DNA of 64,000 nucleotides from Narthecium ossifragum (Eukaryota > Streptophyta > Magnoliopsida > Dioscoreales > Nartheciaceae), in the NCBI GenBank assembly GCA_963920575.1, contig OY986974.1:4345281-4409280 (forward strand), read 5' to 3'. A model generated the notes under the pieces. That model had not been told where the DNA came from. It searched no databases and saw only the letters and a list, made by a program, of their open reading frames with translations. Below are positions 1-11,560 of the stretch, piece by piece (the first letter of the stretch is position 1; each line of letters opens with the position of its first letter). The position numbers and the translations under genes were made by a program.

Positions 1-3000
1 AGCTCAGCAAGGTTCTGGGAAAGTTGGGAGGTGGAAAATCAATTTCATGTCAACCCAGAAGTATGATCCATTGTTCCATTGCATAGGCTACATTGGTTCT
101 TCCTTCTTGTGATAGCATCACTAGGACCTAATATAAAGAAATAGATGACAGTGAGATGAGAATATGTGTATGTTTTGTTCATGCATTAAATGATGAGCAA
201 GAGCTGAAGTTTTGTATGCAGAGCTAAGATTACAGGTTTTTTTTACTTCTTCATTCTCAGTGACAATCCAATATCAGCTTTTTTTGGTTCTTTGATTTTG
301 TATGCATTCCTTGAGTATGGCAAATCAGACGGACCATCAATATCATAGCAGTTCACCACAAGCCTTCTGTAATTTCGGGATGTTCTATGGTTCTAGGTTA
401 GGCAATATCAATATAAGTAACTGTAGTCCTTGTATGTAGGCCTTTTGCTTTGTTATAATTCTGGAGTTATAGCTAAAAAAGGGTGGGTGATAAATGATCG
501 CCACTGTATTTTGATATCTGATTACCTTGTAGGTGGGAGAATCCATTGATGGGCTGGACTTCAACGGGAGACCCTTATGCCAATGTTGGTGATGCTGCAC
601 TTAGTTTTAATAGTGAAGAAGCTGCAAAAGCATTTGCTGAGAGGCACGGATGGGATTATGTGGTATGCTGAACTAGTATCAATTTCTTTTGTGTGTTGAA
701 ATTTTTTCACAATTGATTTCCTCCCATTGTCATAACAATGGAAAAGAACATTTCTCGCACCTTCGTAGAAGGAATTTTTTGATGGGAGAAGTTGACAGTT
801 GCTCATATTATAGTAATTGCTAACTACTAGAACGTTGCTTACATGCAAGCGAATTGTTAATAACTGCGTAATGTGTCAATGCCTAATACTGTGGTATATC
901 TCCTATAATGCAAGTAAACTTATGGGCTGATGACTAAAAGAATGTTCTTATTTATCGACATTTGTTTTCCCTCTCTAGTAAACTTTTGACTATTTACCAT
1001 CTATGAGTATAACCTTATTTAACAATCCTTATCCCCAACATCATGGGTCGTTCATGTAGTCTCTATGTGTTATGCCCGTTAATTTGCTATCATTTCTGTA
1101 GCTTTTTCTCATCGTACCCGGTCAGAGCTTGAGAGAGGTCACTCGTATGAGCATGTCTACATATTGGAAATAGAAGAATGTCATTTCAAAAACATTTCTG
1201 GATGCGAAACCTAAAGTGGCTCTATGTAAACTTGTTCACTAAATATATTGACTGAAACTGCCTCGGATTACCCAATGGTGAAGAGGGTGCAGTATTAGAG
1301 GACCAAAGTGAAGTGTCGATTCAATCTTTAAACCATCACCCCTGAGCAAATCCTCACACGCCAGCCCAAAGCTGACCAGTGAAAACCTATAGCTAGCTAA
1401 GCTAAACCGGGTTTACAGCCCCCCTCTATAGCCTCTCTGCCGAGCCCATTGCAGAGCACTTAGCTGATCCTCTTTCTGTGTCCTTCATTTTCAGCTGTTC
1501 CCCTCTTTGTCATTTTACAAGTACATATGTACAGCTTTTAGCCTCCCTTCATTAAGTCGAAGATCGAAGCTGCCTCTCCATGTTTCTCGACATCTCATCT
1601 TTCTGAATTTTCCAATGTCTCCATTTCGAACTTCTTCACAACAAGCTTCCAACTCATGCCACCTAGCTCTATGTTCCGGAGAAGAATTTGGCTGTCTGAT
1701 TAGATAGCCGTGGCCCTTAGCTTATAATGACGGCACCATTTACTTATGCTTATAATGGTTGCAACTTACAAGTACAGTTATTGACTGCTTCCAATGTTGA
1801 TAGGTTGCATGTATACATCAATTAGTCGATAAGTTGATGTTATCTCTTTCTGTGCAATGTTTTAAGATATTTTCATAAATGTTGTACTATAATGGACAAA
1901 GTATGCTTTTTTATTAGAATGACCTGTGCCATTTTCAGCATTTTTAATGACCTTTTAAAAACTGTCATAATGAATGGCTATGTCTTCCCGCCATAAGCAT
2001 GTCTTTTTAGATGACAACAATAGTTAAATTTTTCAGGCATCAACTACTGTTTCCTTGCATTTGTAACATTGATTACTACACATGCAACTTGTAGATTGAC
2101 CTATGTTTTAAGCTCATGTCATGGTTCATCAAATTTTTTGCAGGTTAAGAAGCATCATACACCACTATTGCAGGTTTGTATTTTTTTTTACTCGAGCAGA
2201 TTCTGCTATCTGCTTTTTTGCTTTCAAGATAATGCCACCATAGAATATGATGTCAGTTGCTCCTAGGAATTTAATACTTCAAATAAACTATTTAGTGTGC
2301 CTTTTGTTATTGTCAGTTCTGGCTGCAGCATATGTGGTAGCAGTCATAATTCTCGACCTGCAAACTTCTGCTTGGTATTTAAGCAAGCACTATATAACTG
2401 CTGTTTGGTGTCGTAGAGTTGAGATAGCTTGGACAAACTTGATAATAAAAAATCCCAATATTTGTTCTGCGAGTCATATGGTGAAATATATGAGTGTTAA
2501 TATACGAGATATCAATATTGTCCTGTATTATTAATTGGTTTGGTCAAAAATTATGAAATTATGCAAGTTGTCCTTCTGTGTGGTTGATATGGAGGAGAAA
2601 AAACTACAAGAAAAGATGTTCAAGAGTGGAATTGAACTTTATATACTATGTATTTCTTTTGGTCATTTCAGTTGCCTTGTCTAGGCACAGAGATTTTAGA
2701 GAATATACTAACTGGTCTGAGTTAGGTATGTTATGTCAAACACTACGCCTCTTGCATTTGGCTGTTGTTGGTTAATGCTGTCCCTAAATTTTTGTTTCAT
2801 TTAATATGGTAATTGAGCTCCTTGGAACATTGCTTATCAGAGCCTTGCCTTGTAGGTTGGTTTTCTTGGCTGTAGCAGTCATCTGAGAAAAATGAGTTTT
2901 AGCTACAATTGGCTGCCTGTTTGAGCGAGCAACTATTGTTCTTGGTACTCTGTATTGCCTGACCATATAGAGTAGAAAAGCCCATTAGTTTGACTTGATA

Positions 3001-3527
3001 TTGTCCCAACTAGGCTTTATGGCTCATGTTCGAGGCGATATGCAATCTTCTATTAGAGATTGGAGTTGGTAATGGATGATCAAAAGAACTCCACTTGGCC
3101 TTTGCCCCCCCCCCCCCCATTTATACCTCTTGCCTTTGCTCGACTTCCGACTATCTCCGGAGAGAGATTCTTTGGTTGCGTACGACGTTGCAAAACTGAA
3201 TGCTGGTTATTAGATGTTCCTCCAGAACGACGTAACTTAGCATTGGTCCTAATATAATGATGATAATATGCTTCTCACGATTCAGTTGAAGTACAGGGAG
3301 AACATAGGTTTATGCACCAAAAATGTATTCGTATCTGTATCTATTGTCAATCCTATATCGATTTGTGACTACAGGCTTTGTTCATGGCAATAATAAACTT
3401 CTCCTGCCTCATCATCCAAGTGTGCATCTCTCAGCTATTTTGAACGTTTTTCTTCGCGTTTCAGGTCAAAACCTACGCAGACAATTTCAAGTGGAAGGGC
3501 CCCCCAAAGTCCGCGGATGAGGATTAA
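1..3527 (+). CDS. NDUFS4: NDUFS4, 18 kDa iron-sulfur-protein-associated subunit of mitochondrial complex I (5' partial, four exons)
   Basis: Accessory subunit of NADH:ubiquinone oxidoreductase in the mitochondrial inner membrane, needed for assembly and stability of the peripheral arm. Visible coding exons are 1-60, 533-662, 2144-2173 and 3465-3527. All junctions are GT-AG and the frame is kept; the first junction splits a Lys codon (aa|g). The protein reads [17 protein letters not shown], then [19 protein letters not shown], then AERHGWDYV, then [10 protein letters not shown], and ends [12 protein letters not shown] before TAA at 3525-3527. This matches the conserved C-terminal ETC_C1_NDUFS4 domain of plant homologues, including the GWTSTGDP signature. 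The N-terminal exons, with the mitochondrial targeting peptide, lie left of the window. The 30-nt third exon is a typical plant micro-exon. A likely polyadenylation region with AATAATAAA lies near 3686. Introns 2 and 3 exceed 1.2 kb and show no other gene. Confidence 0.93.
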
Positions 3528-3805
3528 ATCTCTTATCCAGTTCCATAGCTTTCCTCTTGGATATGCTTTGAATAGTGCTAGATGAAACGTGATTTGTCTT
3601 TCCTGAAAGTTACCTATCTCCTGTTTCATTTTGTATCCAAAGTGTAATGAATGCAGGACAATAGTACAAAATGCTGGATGTATTGAATAATAAACTTGAA
3701 CCATTTTTTTCTATCTATTCTTCCCCTTGATCAACATCACTTTATTCCAGCTATTCATGTTATAAACAGAGTGAGATCAGGAGATCCATATAAGACATGA
3801 TGTTT

Positions 3806-4786
3806 TCAAGCTTTGCAATTGGTCTCCGAAGTTTCGTTGGTGTGGAATCTCCAGGCAAACAGGTAATCCTTTGATTCACATCTGAGCTTGATCACATCAC
3901 AGGGTGCATTGATGAAGGTTTTCTTTCCATTATTGGACGCCCACTCTATCTTCACCTTGCATGAGAACCCATTCGCGGCCGCCGGCACTGGAGAATCCGG
4001 GAGGTCCAGCATCACCTCCCCATTGATCCTTGTCGACGCTAGCTTGAGCCCACCCGCCCCGGGCGATACCATGGAGTCGAGCCAGGAGCACTTCGGCTGC
4101 CCCACCATCTCCTTGTACGCAGAGTTTGCCAACCTCACCCTATTCTTCGAGTCCGAGACCACCGCCGGCAGGGTCTCGGACTCCACCTCCAGCTCCACCT
4201 CTTCCGGCCTCTTGGCCGTCGGTGGCACAGCGTCAGCGGAGCTCGAACCTCCAGAGATTTGGCCGACACTGATGCTGGAGCCCACTGGCCGCACGGGGTG
4301 CGGCACGATCACCTTGGGCTTCTGCAGCTCCTGCAGCAAGTCCCGCTCCACCGGCACCCCCGGTGCCACCTCCATGGTGGTCCCTGGAACGAGAGACAGC
4401 GTGAGGATATCTCCAGGACCTCCCACCACCATCTCCGGCTGCAACTGAACCACGCTGGGCGGCGGCCCAGAGGCGAAACCTTGTCCAGCGAGCCCCAGCT
4501 GTGGGGCGGAGAGCGGGACATGAGAAGCCATGATAGGAGGCAGAGGCCTCACCGGCAACAGCGGCTTATGCCGCTTCATCGGCACAGGCAAGTGGCTCGT
4601 CCGGCCTCGCTTCCTCACCCGGCACGGCCTGCACAGCTGCTGCACTGCAGCCGCCGACGCCGCTAGCTTCTGCGATGCCGCGTCGCCGTCCACGGCTGGC
4701 ATCGAGGGCAGCTCCGGCCTAGGCGCGATTGGCCGGAACCGCGCCAGTATCTCATTAGTCTTAGCCACGTCCACAGCGTCACACAT
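3806..4786 (-). CDS. DUF7950-type plant-specific protein, copy A (326 aa, intronless)
   Basis: Plant-specific protein of unknown function. The start ATG is at 4786 and begins MCDAVDVAKTNEILARF. Residues about 16-25 read RFRPIAPRPE, the short motif found near the N-terminus of this family. Basic stretches follow (RKRGRTS, about 57-63, and MKRHKP), which could be nuclear localisation signals; this is inferred. The middle is Pro/Gly/Ser-rich and low in complexity. The conserved C-terminal domain (about 215-320) contains NRVRLANSAYKEMVGQP, FSCKVKIEW, PCDVIKL and YLFAWRFH, which I recognise as the DUF7950 domain. The gene is GC-rich, unlike its AT-rich surroundings. A paralogue lies at 41630-42580 with a similar upstream region. 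The stop codon is about 280 bp from the convergent NDUFS4 stop. The family call rests on motif memory. The open frame and the conserved paralogue make coding status secure. Confidence 0.85.
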   Translation of the reverse strand: MCDAVDVAKTNEILARFRPIAPRPELPSMPAVDGDAASQKLAASAAAVQQLCRPCRVRKRGRTSHLPVPMKRHKPLLPVRPLPPIMASHVPLSAPQLGLAGQGFASGPPPSVVQLQPEMVVGGPGDILTLSLVPGTTMEVAPGVPVERDLLQELQKPKVIVPHPVRPVGSSISVGQISGGSSSADAVPPTAKRPEEVELEVESETLPAVVSDSKNRVRLANSAYKEMVGQPKCSWLDSMVSPGAGGLKLASTRINGEVMLDLPDSPVPAAANGFSCKVKIEWASNNGKKTFINAPCDVIKLRCESKDYLFAWRFHTNETSETNCKA

Positions 4787-5640
4787 GATTCTCTCTCGCT
4801 CTAAGGTGAAAGTTGGCGAAGAGAGGGTTTATTTAGAGAGGTGAGGGAGAAGGGGGGAAGGGGGGCAGTGGGGATTTGGCAGGGCGAGGGGGGCGGAGGT
4901 GGCGGCACGTGGGTGGTACCTGGGTACGTGGAGGGGAACAAGTTGGACGATCCGGCGCGTGTGGCAAATGGGAAGGGAGCGGACCTCGAACGGGGCTGGG
5001 CTGCATGCGAGGCTCCACTTGGGAATAAAAAGGGGGGTGGCGGTTTCAGAAGAGGGTTGTCGGGATGCGGACAAAGAGCAGATGAACCAGGGGCGTGGGT
5101 TGGGTTGGTTTTGCATGGATAGGGAGGGGATGGCAATTAATGAGGATGGTTTGGATTGGGTGGGAGTTTGTATGGATTGGTGGAACCTGCATGCAATGCC
5201 AATGGGCCAGAGGAGTGACAAATGGGGGGGTCTGGGTGGGTGTGTCACGCGTCTGTCCGGAATCCGGCCGTTGACATGCATGCAGATAAGCATAGAGAAC
5301 AAGGTTGTGAGGAACAAGGCCGGGCCCAGGATGCCAGGGTGGTAAGTTCTTGGATCATTGATTGGTCAAGCCAATTGTTTCTCGGAAACGCATTCGCTTG
5401 GGTGAAAATAGTGGGAGACTCGGAAGCAAGCCCACGGTATGTTGAAATGAATCAAGTTGGGGGTGGGGCTCCTTATTGTATTTTACAACAAGGTGTCACT
5501 AATGATGTTCATTAAATATAAATGACATTATTTCATATCCGGATCAACTTGCCCCTCACCTTGGCTGACACATCCCTGTCATGTCATCATATACATGATC
5601 AATACAGATTATAGTTGATATAAAAATGTACATATAAATT
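4787..5640 (-). promoter_or_regulatory. Promoter and 5' region of DUF7950 copy A, with G-box and RY motif
   Basis: No gene is visible. A G-box CACGTG lies at 4906-4911. A TATA-like A/T stretch lies near 4826-4836, read on the minus strand. An RY repeat CATGCATG at 5275-5282 is part of a 19-bp block (5275-5293) repeated exactly upstream of copy B at 43063-43081. Other blocks shared with copy B include GGTGGCGGCACGT, CTGGGTACGTGGAG and TCCGGCGCGTGTG. Short open frames here are Gly/Pro-rich by-products of the GC content. Confidence 0.55.
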
Positions 5641-8461
5641 AATCCATTGTCTTCCCTTTTGCTCTGTCTCTCTCTCTCTCCACCAACGAGTCTTCTCTCG
5701 AATCAAAATCTCAAAATCTTTTTCTCCTTCTACGTTCCCCTCATCGTGGTCGTCTTTTGGACTTCCACGGGCGCCGTGACGGACTTTCCATCGCTCTCAA
5801 GGAAAGGCACCGCCCCACCATCTCAAGGAGAAGACCTACCATTTCTCTAGCAACATAGACATAATTATAACTTGGAAAAGAAACAAGTGGATGTAAATCA
5901 AGGCATGATAGCTAGCTATTGTAGCCACTTTGATGTTTGATTTTCTTCTCTATTCTCTTGGTGCACAAGTTACATTTCTCTTCCTGCACAAGTTAGGGTT
6001 TTTTGATGTGCAAGTTAGGGTTTCCCTTAATTTGGTTGGTTTTACTCTTGGATTTGGTTATTCCATTGTTGCTTTCCTAATTTCAAGAAATTATTATATG
6101 TACTCTGTTTCTACTTTGAGGCCATGCGACATTTGAGAATGAAATTTCATATTTTTGCTTGGAAATGTTGTTGTGAGATTTTTTTGTTGAATAATCTCAT
6201 CTTTCTCAAGATTATTTTTTAAGCTTTTTTTCCTGAAATTATTTTACATCAATATATACAATTTGTTGAAGAGTTGACCTGATGGATTCCTTTTTTTTTT
6301 TTACATTATATCGGATCTCTTGATAGTAATTGATCTTCAATGTATATGTGATGATGAAATCTAAAACGCTAAATCAATTATCCTTTTGTCAATTTACTTA
6401 TCTTGGTATTAATTTGATGGAGGGAATGCTTGAACTCATTTCTCCCCCCTCATTGACTGAATTTGAATATTTAATCGGGTTTCCTTTTATGTGTGTATGT
6501 CATACAAATTTATTCCCTGACTATGTACTTATGAATACTGAAGAATGTTGCTTTTATTTTATTCACTGATGTAATTTCTTAGCTTTTTGCGAGAGTTATA
6601 CAACTAGTTGCGTAAGTTATATTCTTTTTTGCGCGAGTTAATTTACTTTTTGTGTTAGTTTTCTCACTTGTTGCGCATTTTTGAAAATGTTGGATTGTTC
6701 ACTGATTTGTTTATTGCTAGTGTAACTCATGCTTCATTTGTTCGTTGGCTATGCACTTATGAATGTTACTTTTTTTTTTTACATTTAGGGATTTCTAGTC
6801 CGCAAGATGACCCTTCCGGTCATAAAACAAAAGGTAGGACCAATGCTTCTATTGTTGCAGATGCGAGTACATCCCCACAAGCAAAGGGAAGTAACAGATA
6901 AGGACGATGGACCTTTCAAGAAAAAAAAATGAAACGGAAGAAACCTAAAACTTCAAGGGTAGAAAGTTGATGCTATACGAAGTCCTTGATGGACATCAAG
7001 GTGAAAACATTGCAAGATCATTACGATGTGCTGATTGATAGAACTCAATTCTTGCCCCTCATTGACTTGCTAAGCAACATACGTCAGGTTGTGCTATTAT
7101 CGAACGCTTGCTGAAAATGTGACAAAATGATAAGAAGGAGTTCTTGATTAAGGGACGCAGCATAGCCCTGACGGTCACAAACATAGCACTAATATTAGAG
7201 CTAAAGAATTACGGTGAGGAGGTGAAGATAAGACTTAAAAGAACCACAAAACATATTAGATTTAAGGCCGATTTCATCAAAAATCATATAGGTGGTATGA
7301 AATATGCCGATCGTCCTTGGTTAGATAGCATTTTGATCAGACTTGGGATGTGTAGAAAAGCATCGGAGATTGAAGGCTATGTATGTGAAGCTATTGATTT
7401 TCTACTTGTTTTCAGTTTTTTATTCCAACAAACCAATTATACGTGTCCGTCGGAGCTAGCGGATTACGTTGATGACCTAGAGAATATCACAAAGTACAAT
7501 TGAGCGAAAGTAGTTCATCGATATTTGATGTACTGTGTTGAAGAGACGGCTAAAAGGATAGCCAAGATAGAGGAAAACAAAGGGAGAAATGGACACAATG
7601 TATACCTAAATGGGTGTTCTGTCCTCCTTACGGTAAACCTATAACTCTCAAACTTGTTTAATACTTTATACAGTGCTTTATTCTAGTGCAATATAATTTG
7701 TTTGGCATAAGCAGGTGTAGTTCCATGAAATTGTGAGATACAGAGAACCTGAAGAGCAGTACAGTTGGTTACATCCGAGGATATTGCGATGACAGGGTGT
7801 CGACTGGGTTCAAAGAGAAAGTTTTGAGAGAAATTTAAATGAATTAACTGAGAAAGAGGTAATACATGTATTTGTAGTAGCAAATATTTACTTGTATATG
7901 TAGCAGTTATTTTTTCAAAAAATAATTTCTTAGTCTTAACTGAGCTCGTTCCCAAGCCAGAGGAGCGATCGTTGTTCGTAGCCAGTAGTGAGAAGGAGAG
8001 CAGCGCAAAAGGGAAGAGCAACAGACCCAGCTCGGTCGACAAATACAAAGTACAATCGAAACGCAAGGCAAAAGTTGCTGCCTCTTTTGAAAAAGACAAA
8101 GATGAAGGTGACAAGAAGGAAGAAGTATCCCTCACTCTCCCCATCCTCAGCAGTTTGTGGAGGCACAATTATTTGAATGTCTTTTCACTCATAGACCAAC
8201 TAGAGATACAATTATTGAAATACTTTTTATGAATGTTCATATGTTTTTTTGCCTAAGTTCATATGCTTCATGCTCATTTTCATATATTTCTTACTCAAGT
8301 TCATATATTTCTTGCGCATGTTGATATACTTATTGCGCATTTTTATGCTCTTCTTACGCTACTTGCTACATTCGTTACGAGATTTTAATTTACAGTGTCT
8401 TTGATTTTAAACTGCAGCCATCCTGTCCTCCTTCCACCTCTACCATTCCAAACATGCCCTG
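5641..8461 (+). pseudogene. Decayed transposon-associated plant gene (DUF1985/plant-mobile-domain-like), left part
   Basis: Degenerate coding traces on the plus strand, broken by stops and frameshifts. The clearest block is 7144-7503, beginning IKGRSIALTVTNIALILELK and continuing with NYGEEVKIRLKRTTKHI, ADFIKNHIGG and CPSELADYVDDLENI. A further trace at about 7520-7620 reads VEETAKRIAKIEENKG, and one at about 7720-7850 reads HEIVRYREPEEQYSW. The pattern of a domain starting with an 'IKGR…T…D/NIALIL' block is known from plant mobile-element genes linked to MULE or Ulp1-type elements; exact membership is inferred. Short motifs related to TTGCGCAAGTTAA recur at 5958-6020, 6580-6680 and 8240-8380. 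The same motif appears in the opposite orientation at 10740-10990, after the inserted solo LTR, suggesting that 5.9-11.0 kb was once one element. No ends or target-site duplication were identified. Confidence 0.45.
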
Positions 8462-8829
8462 TGATGAGTGCATGAAAGTGCACTCTAAATAGCCTTATAA
8501 TCATCTCAATTGCTAGATTATTATCCTTAATCAGCATGTTTATTACTATTTTTATATCTATATGTTGTTTCACATGGTTGTTTGGAAAATGCAGGAAATT
8601 GGAGCTAAAAGAAGCTGAAAAGATTATATGGATCAACTTCAACAATTAATCTGTACCTGCTCATGAAGAACCAGATGATGTACCATATATGGTTGGAAAG
8701 CTCTTGAAGTCTAGATTCTGGGGAATTTTACGGTTCGTGATTCCGAGTTTCCTAGAGGAAGTTACGGCAATTTCAGTACCGATGCGCAGTCTGAATGGCA
8801 GAAAGGAAAATAAGCTGGAAGTCCAGCGA

Positions 8830-9260
8830 TCCGCCGATCGATCGGACCTGACAGAATCGTGACAGAACATGCATTTTTTGGCTGAATATGATCCGATCGA
8901 TCCCAACTTCGCTCCTATAGGGTCCGATCGATCCGACACCAATGGTCCGATCGATCGGACTCGGAAAAAGTCAAAAACAGCGGATTTTTACTCAACCGAT
9001 CGATCCAACACTCATATTTCGATCGATCGGACTTGGGAATTAAAGCGTGACAGAACGTATGCTTTTTAGAGGAGCAGAGTTCGATCGATCCGTCCATCGA
9101 TCGGACTCGGGCGTATATAGAAGATTGGAGATTTCAAGAGACCGATCGATCCGACTCCCTTAGTCCGATCGATCGGACACGAGCGAAGTTAGAAGTTGAA
9201 GATTTTAACGCATCCGATCGATCCAGCACCCCGAGAAGGATCGATCGGACTTTCCCAGTG
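8830..9260. repeat. Cluster of CCGATCGATCGG-type palindromes
   Basis: Irregularly spaced copies of GATCGATC, mostly in the extended forms CCGATCGATCGGAC or CCGATCGATCCGAC, lie at intervals of about 20-70 bp inside the solo LTR. They are upstream of its TATA box, where the U3 promoter would be expected. Confidence 0.8.
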
Positions 9261-9619
9261 AAGAAAATCAACGATTGTGATCTAATCCGAGGGTGAATAC
9301 ACTTAAGGCTATAAATAGGACTCCTTCTAGGGTTTGAGGGGGACTTCTTGGACGTTTTTGGAGGCTCTTTTCAGGAGTTTTTCAAGAGGAAAAAGATGGA
9401 GACATCTCCATCCATGGCTGAGTAATCCACGGGCATGGCGGACGGATGATCTAGCGAGGATTAGGGCTTCTACTCCAACAATGGTTCGTAGTTTTTAATC
9501 TTTATTGTTAAACTCTTCTTATGTATTGGATCTTCACAGATTGCTTTGTGGTTAAACATTATTATAAATCCAGTCATGCTTCTTTTATGATATTGTGATC
9601 TCATGGTTATCTCCTTTGA

Positions 9620-9880
9620 TTCTCCTACCGAGTCTCGTGAGACCTTTGCTATGCATTGCCCGTAGTGACAGCTGGTATTGTGTATTCTTAGGGATCTGGT
9701 TAGATAAGGTTGGGGCTCTATACCGTGAGATCTTTGCTATGCATTGCCGATTGTGAGAGTTGATATTGTGTATTCTTAGAGATCCGGTTAGAGTTAGGGC
9801 TTTGTCCCGATGAACTTTTGTTGCGCGTTGCCTGTAGTGACAGCCGGTATCGTGTATTCTTAGGTTTGGTTGGATGAAGT
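9620..9880 (+). repeat. Tandem repeat of about 90 bp, three copies
   Basis: Each unit contains CTTTGCTATGCATTGCC or a variant, then GTGACAGCTGG or a variant, then TATTGTGTATTCTTAG. The copies have diverged by point changes and small indels. The array lies downstream of the TATA box in the solo LTR. Confidence 0.7.
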
Positions 9881-10268
9881 TAGCACTATAAAAAGGAAGA
9901 ACCAATCGTAGGAAGAGACATTTATATATTTTATCAGATTCATAATTCTTTATCTTCCGGTTAAGGTGATTGGGATGTGAATCCCTTAACTGAGTATCAT
10001 ATGAACCATTGAGAAGAGAAGAACCTAAATCCGAGTGAAGTGATTCCTGAAGCCTAGCCTCATTCAAATCCTGATTTCTTTGTTACCTTTATTTTACCAT
10101 TACATCTCTGATCTATTTTCTTAAATGTCATCGCTTTTGATTGTTTTCAATTCATTGTTATTTATATTTCTGGATCCTTTCTGCTTGTCTCTCTGTGGGA
10201 TTCGACCTCTCTTATGCTGTACTGCACCGCGACCGCTGTGCGTGACACATTTGAGCGACATCACCCTG

Positions 10269-11165
10269 CGTACCACACACTCCTTGAGATGACATTGGTA
10301 CGGAATTGTGAGAGATGGGGTTAGCGCTAGAAAAATTGGTTGATTGTCAACACCCAATGACAAGATTCTCAGAGGATAAGGGAGGAGAATGAGTTTCTGA
10401 AGAATTAAAACCAAGAACTTAGAATGGGGATGAAGCAACAGGCCATGGGCCTCGAAGTCTTCTTCATGAGGTTCTTGTTTCTGAATATCAATACCTCCTT
10501 CATAAGCCAATGGCTCTATTGTGATTTCATTCCAAAAGTTGTTATTCTTAACACTTTGCATATCCTCTGATTGTTGTATGATTTTGCTAGGTAAATTTTT
10601 CGTAGTCTTTTATATTTCGATTCTCAACGGCAACCACAATTTCTTCGAATTGTTATGGGGCCGTTTGATCCTCATTCACAGATGCAAAGTCTTGTGTTAA
10701 TACACTGGAACTAGGAAAAAAATGAAACAAAGACTTAAAAGTAATGTATGAACTTGCCCTAATGCCATGAGTTTGCGCAATAAGTATAACAATTGACGCA
10801 ATAAGTATGTTAACTTGCGCAAAAAGAATATTAGATTGTACAATAACTATCTAAGCTTCCACAACAAGATATTAACTTGCGCAACAAGTAGGAAATTTGT
10901 ACACTACTACAGTTATGTAACAAGTGTTTGATATCGTGTAATAAGTGTCAATATATCTGCATAAAGTCATAAAAACACGCAATAAGAGAAGTTTACCTCT
11001 TATCACTGATGCACAGACGCGAATCGCATTGCTTGATGCCAAAAAGAGCGAGAACATAACATCTACATCGTTGTTGTATTCGAGATCGACAAAGCTATCA
11101 TGTGACACTCGGGTATAGGTACTTTAGGACTGAATCGGTCTCGCTCGGGCCGGTCTTCAAGAAAT
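10269..11165 (-). pseudogene. Right part of the decayed transposon-like region, with inverted TTGCGCAA-type repeats
   Basis: After the solo LTR the decayed region resumes. At 10740-10990 there are seven or more motifs related to TTAACTTGCGCAA, in the reverse orientation to those at 5958-6680. This is the arrangement expected of subterminal inverted repeats of a DNA transposon. Two minus-strand open stretches are visible. One spans 10270-10561, contains LRILSLGVDNQPIFLALTP and is unrecognised. The other spans 10872-11108 and contains SFVDLEYNNDVDVMFSLF, weakly reminiscent of the N-terminal region of MULE transposases. No intact gene is present. Confidence 0.35.
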
Positions 11166-11169
11166 GATA

Positions 11170-11560
11170 AAATAGGGCATTTAGGGCTTATTTGTTTCAT
11201 GGTATTACAGGTGGAATAGGATTAGTAATCATGTGGACCCCACTTTATCCTACATTTGGTGTGATTTTTATTCATGGGATAAATAATCCCATTGGGACTC
11301 TGTATCCAATGTACATGGGATAAAATAATCCAAGGGAGAGATGTGAGATGTAATATCATGAGATAAGATCCATTGGATTAAAAAATAAGAAAAATTTAAA
11401 TATTTGATTAAATCTTCTCCCACCTTATTTTATGTCTTACCAAACATGAGAGAAAGTTTAACCCCTCAAATCATCTCCCAGGAGAATATATCCCGGGATA
11501 CAATCTCCTGGGAGATTATATCCACCTATATCCCGTCCCGTGAACCAAACGTGATCTCAG
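11170..11560. mobile_element. MITE-like element with imperfect terminal inverted repeats
   Basis: The left end reads GGGCTTATTTGTTTCATGG, followed shortly by ACAGGTGGAATA. The right end reads TATATCCACC, then CCCGTGAACCAAACG, which is an imperfect inverted match. The interior is AT-rich with GGGATA/TATCCC motifs and no coding capacity. The layout fits a small non-autonomous DNA transposon. The target duplication could not be settled. Confidence 0.4.

Larger units (their letters stand above)
8462..10263 (+). mobile_element. Solo LTR, Ty3/gypsy type (1802 bp), with GATCGATC palindrome cluster and internal tandem repeat
   Basis: The element starts TGATGAGTGCATGAAAGTGC and ends GAGCGACATCA, so its termini are a perfect 5-bp inverted repeat TGATG/CATCA. 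It is flanked by the 5-bp direct repeat ccctg at 8457-8461 and 10264-10268. That combination defines an LTR left after recombination between two LTRs. A TATA-like CTATAAATAGG lies near 9310, so the likely transcription direction is plus. The text near 10190-10210 (TGTGGGATTCGACCTCT) resembles the 3' end of plant Athila/Tat-type gypsy LTRs; the lineage is inferred. Between 8830 and 9260 there are about ten palindromes of the type CCGATCGATCGGAC. A repeat of roughly 90 bp occurs three times at 9620-9880. It is inserted into the decayed element that surrounds it. Confidence 0.82.

Noticed and set aside
3106..3119. Poly-C tract in NDUFS4 intron 3
   Set aside because: Simple sequence. The adjacent 65-codon frame has no homology and no supporting splice sites.
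3888..4844. Plus-strand open frames over DUF7950 copy A
   Set aside because: Shadow frames of a GC-rich gene. The minus-strand frame has a paralogue with conserved protein sequence; the plus-strand ones carry no recognised domain.
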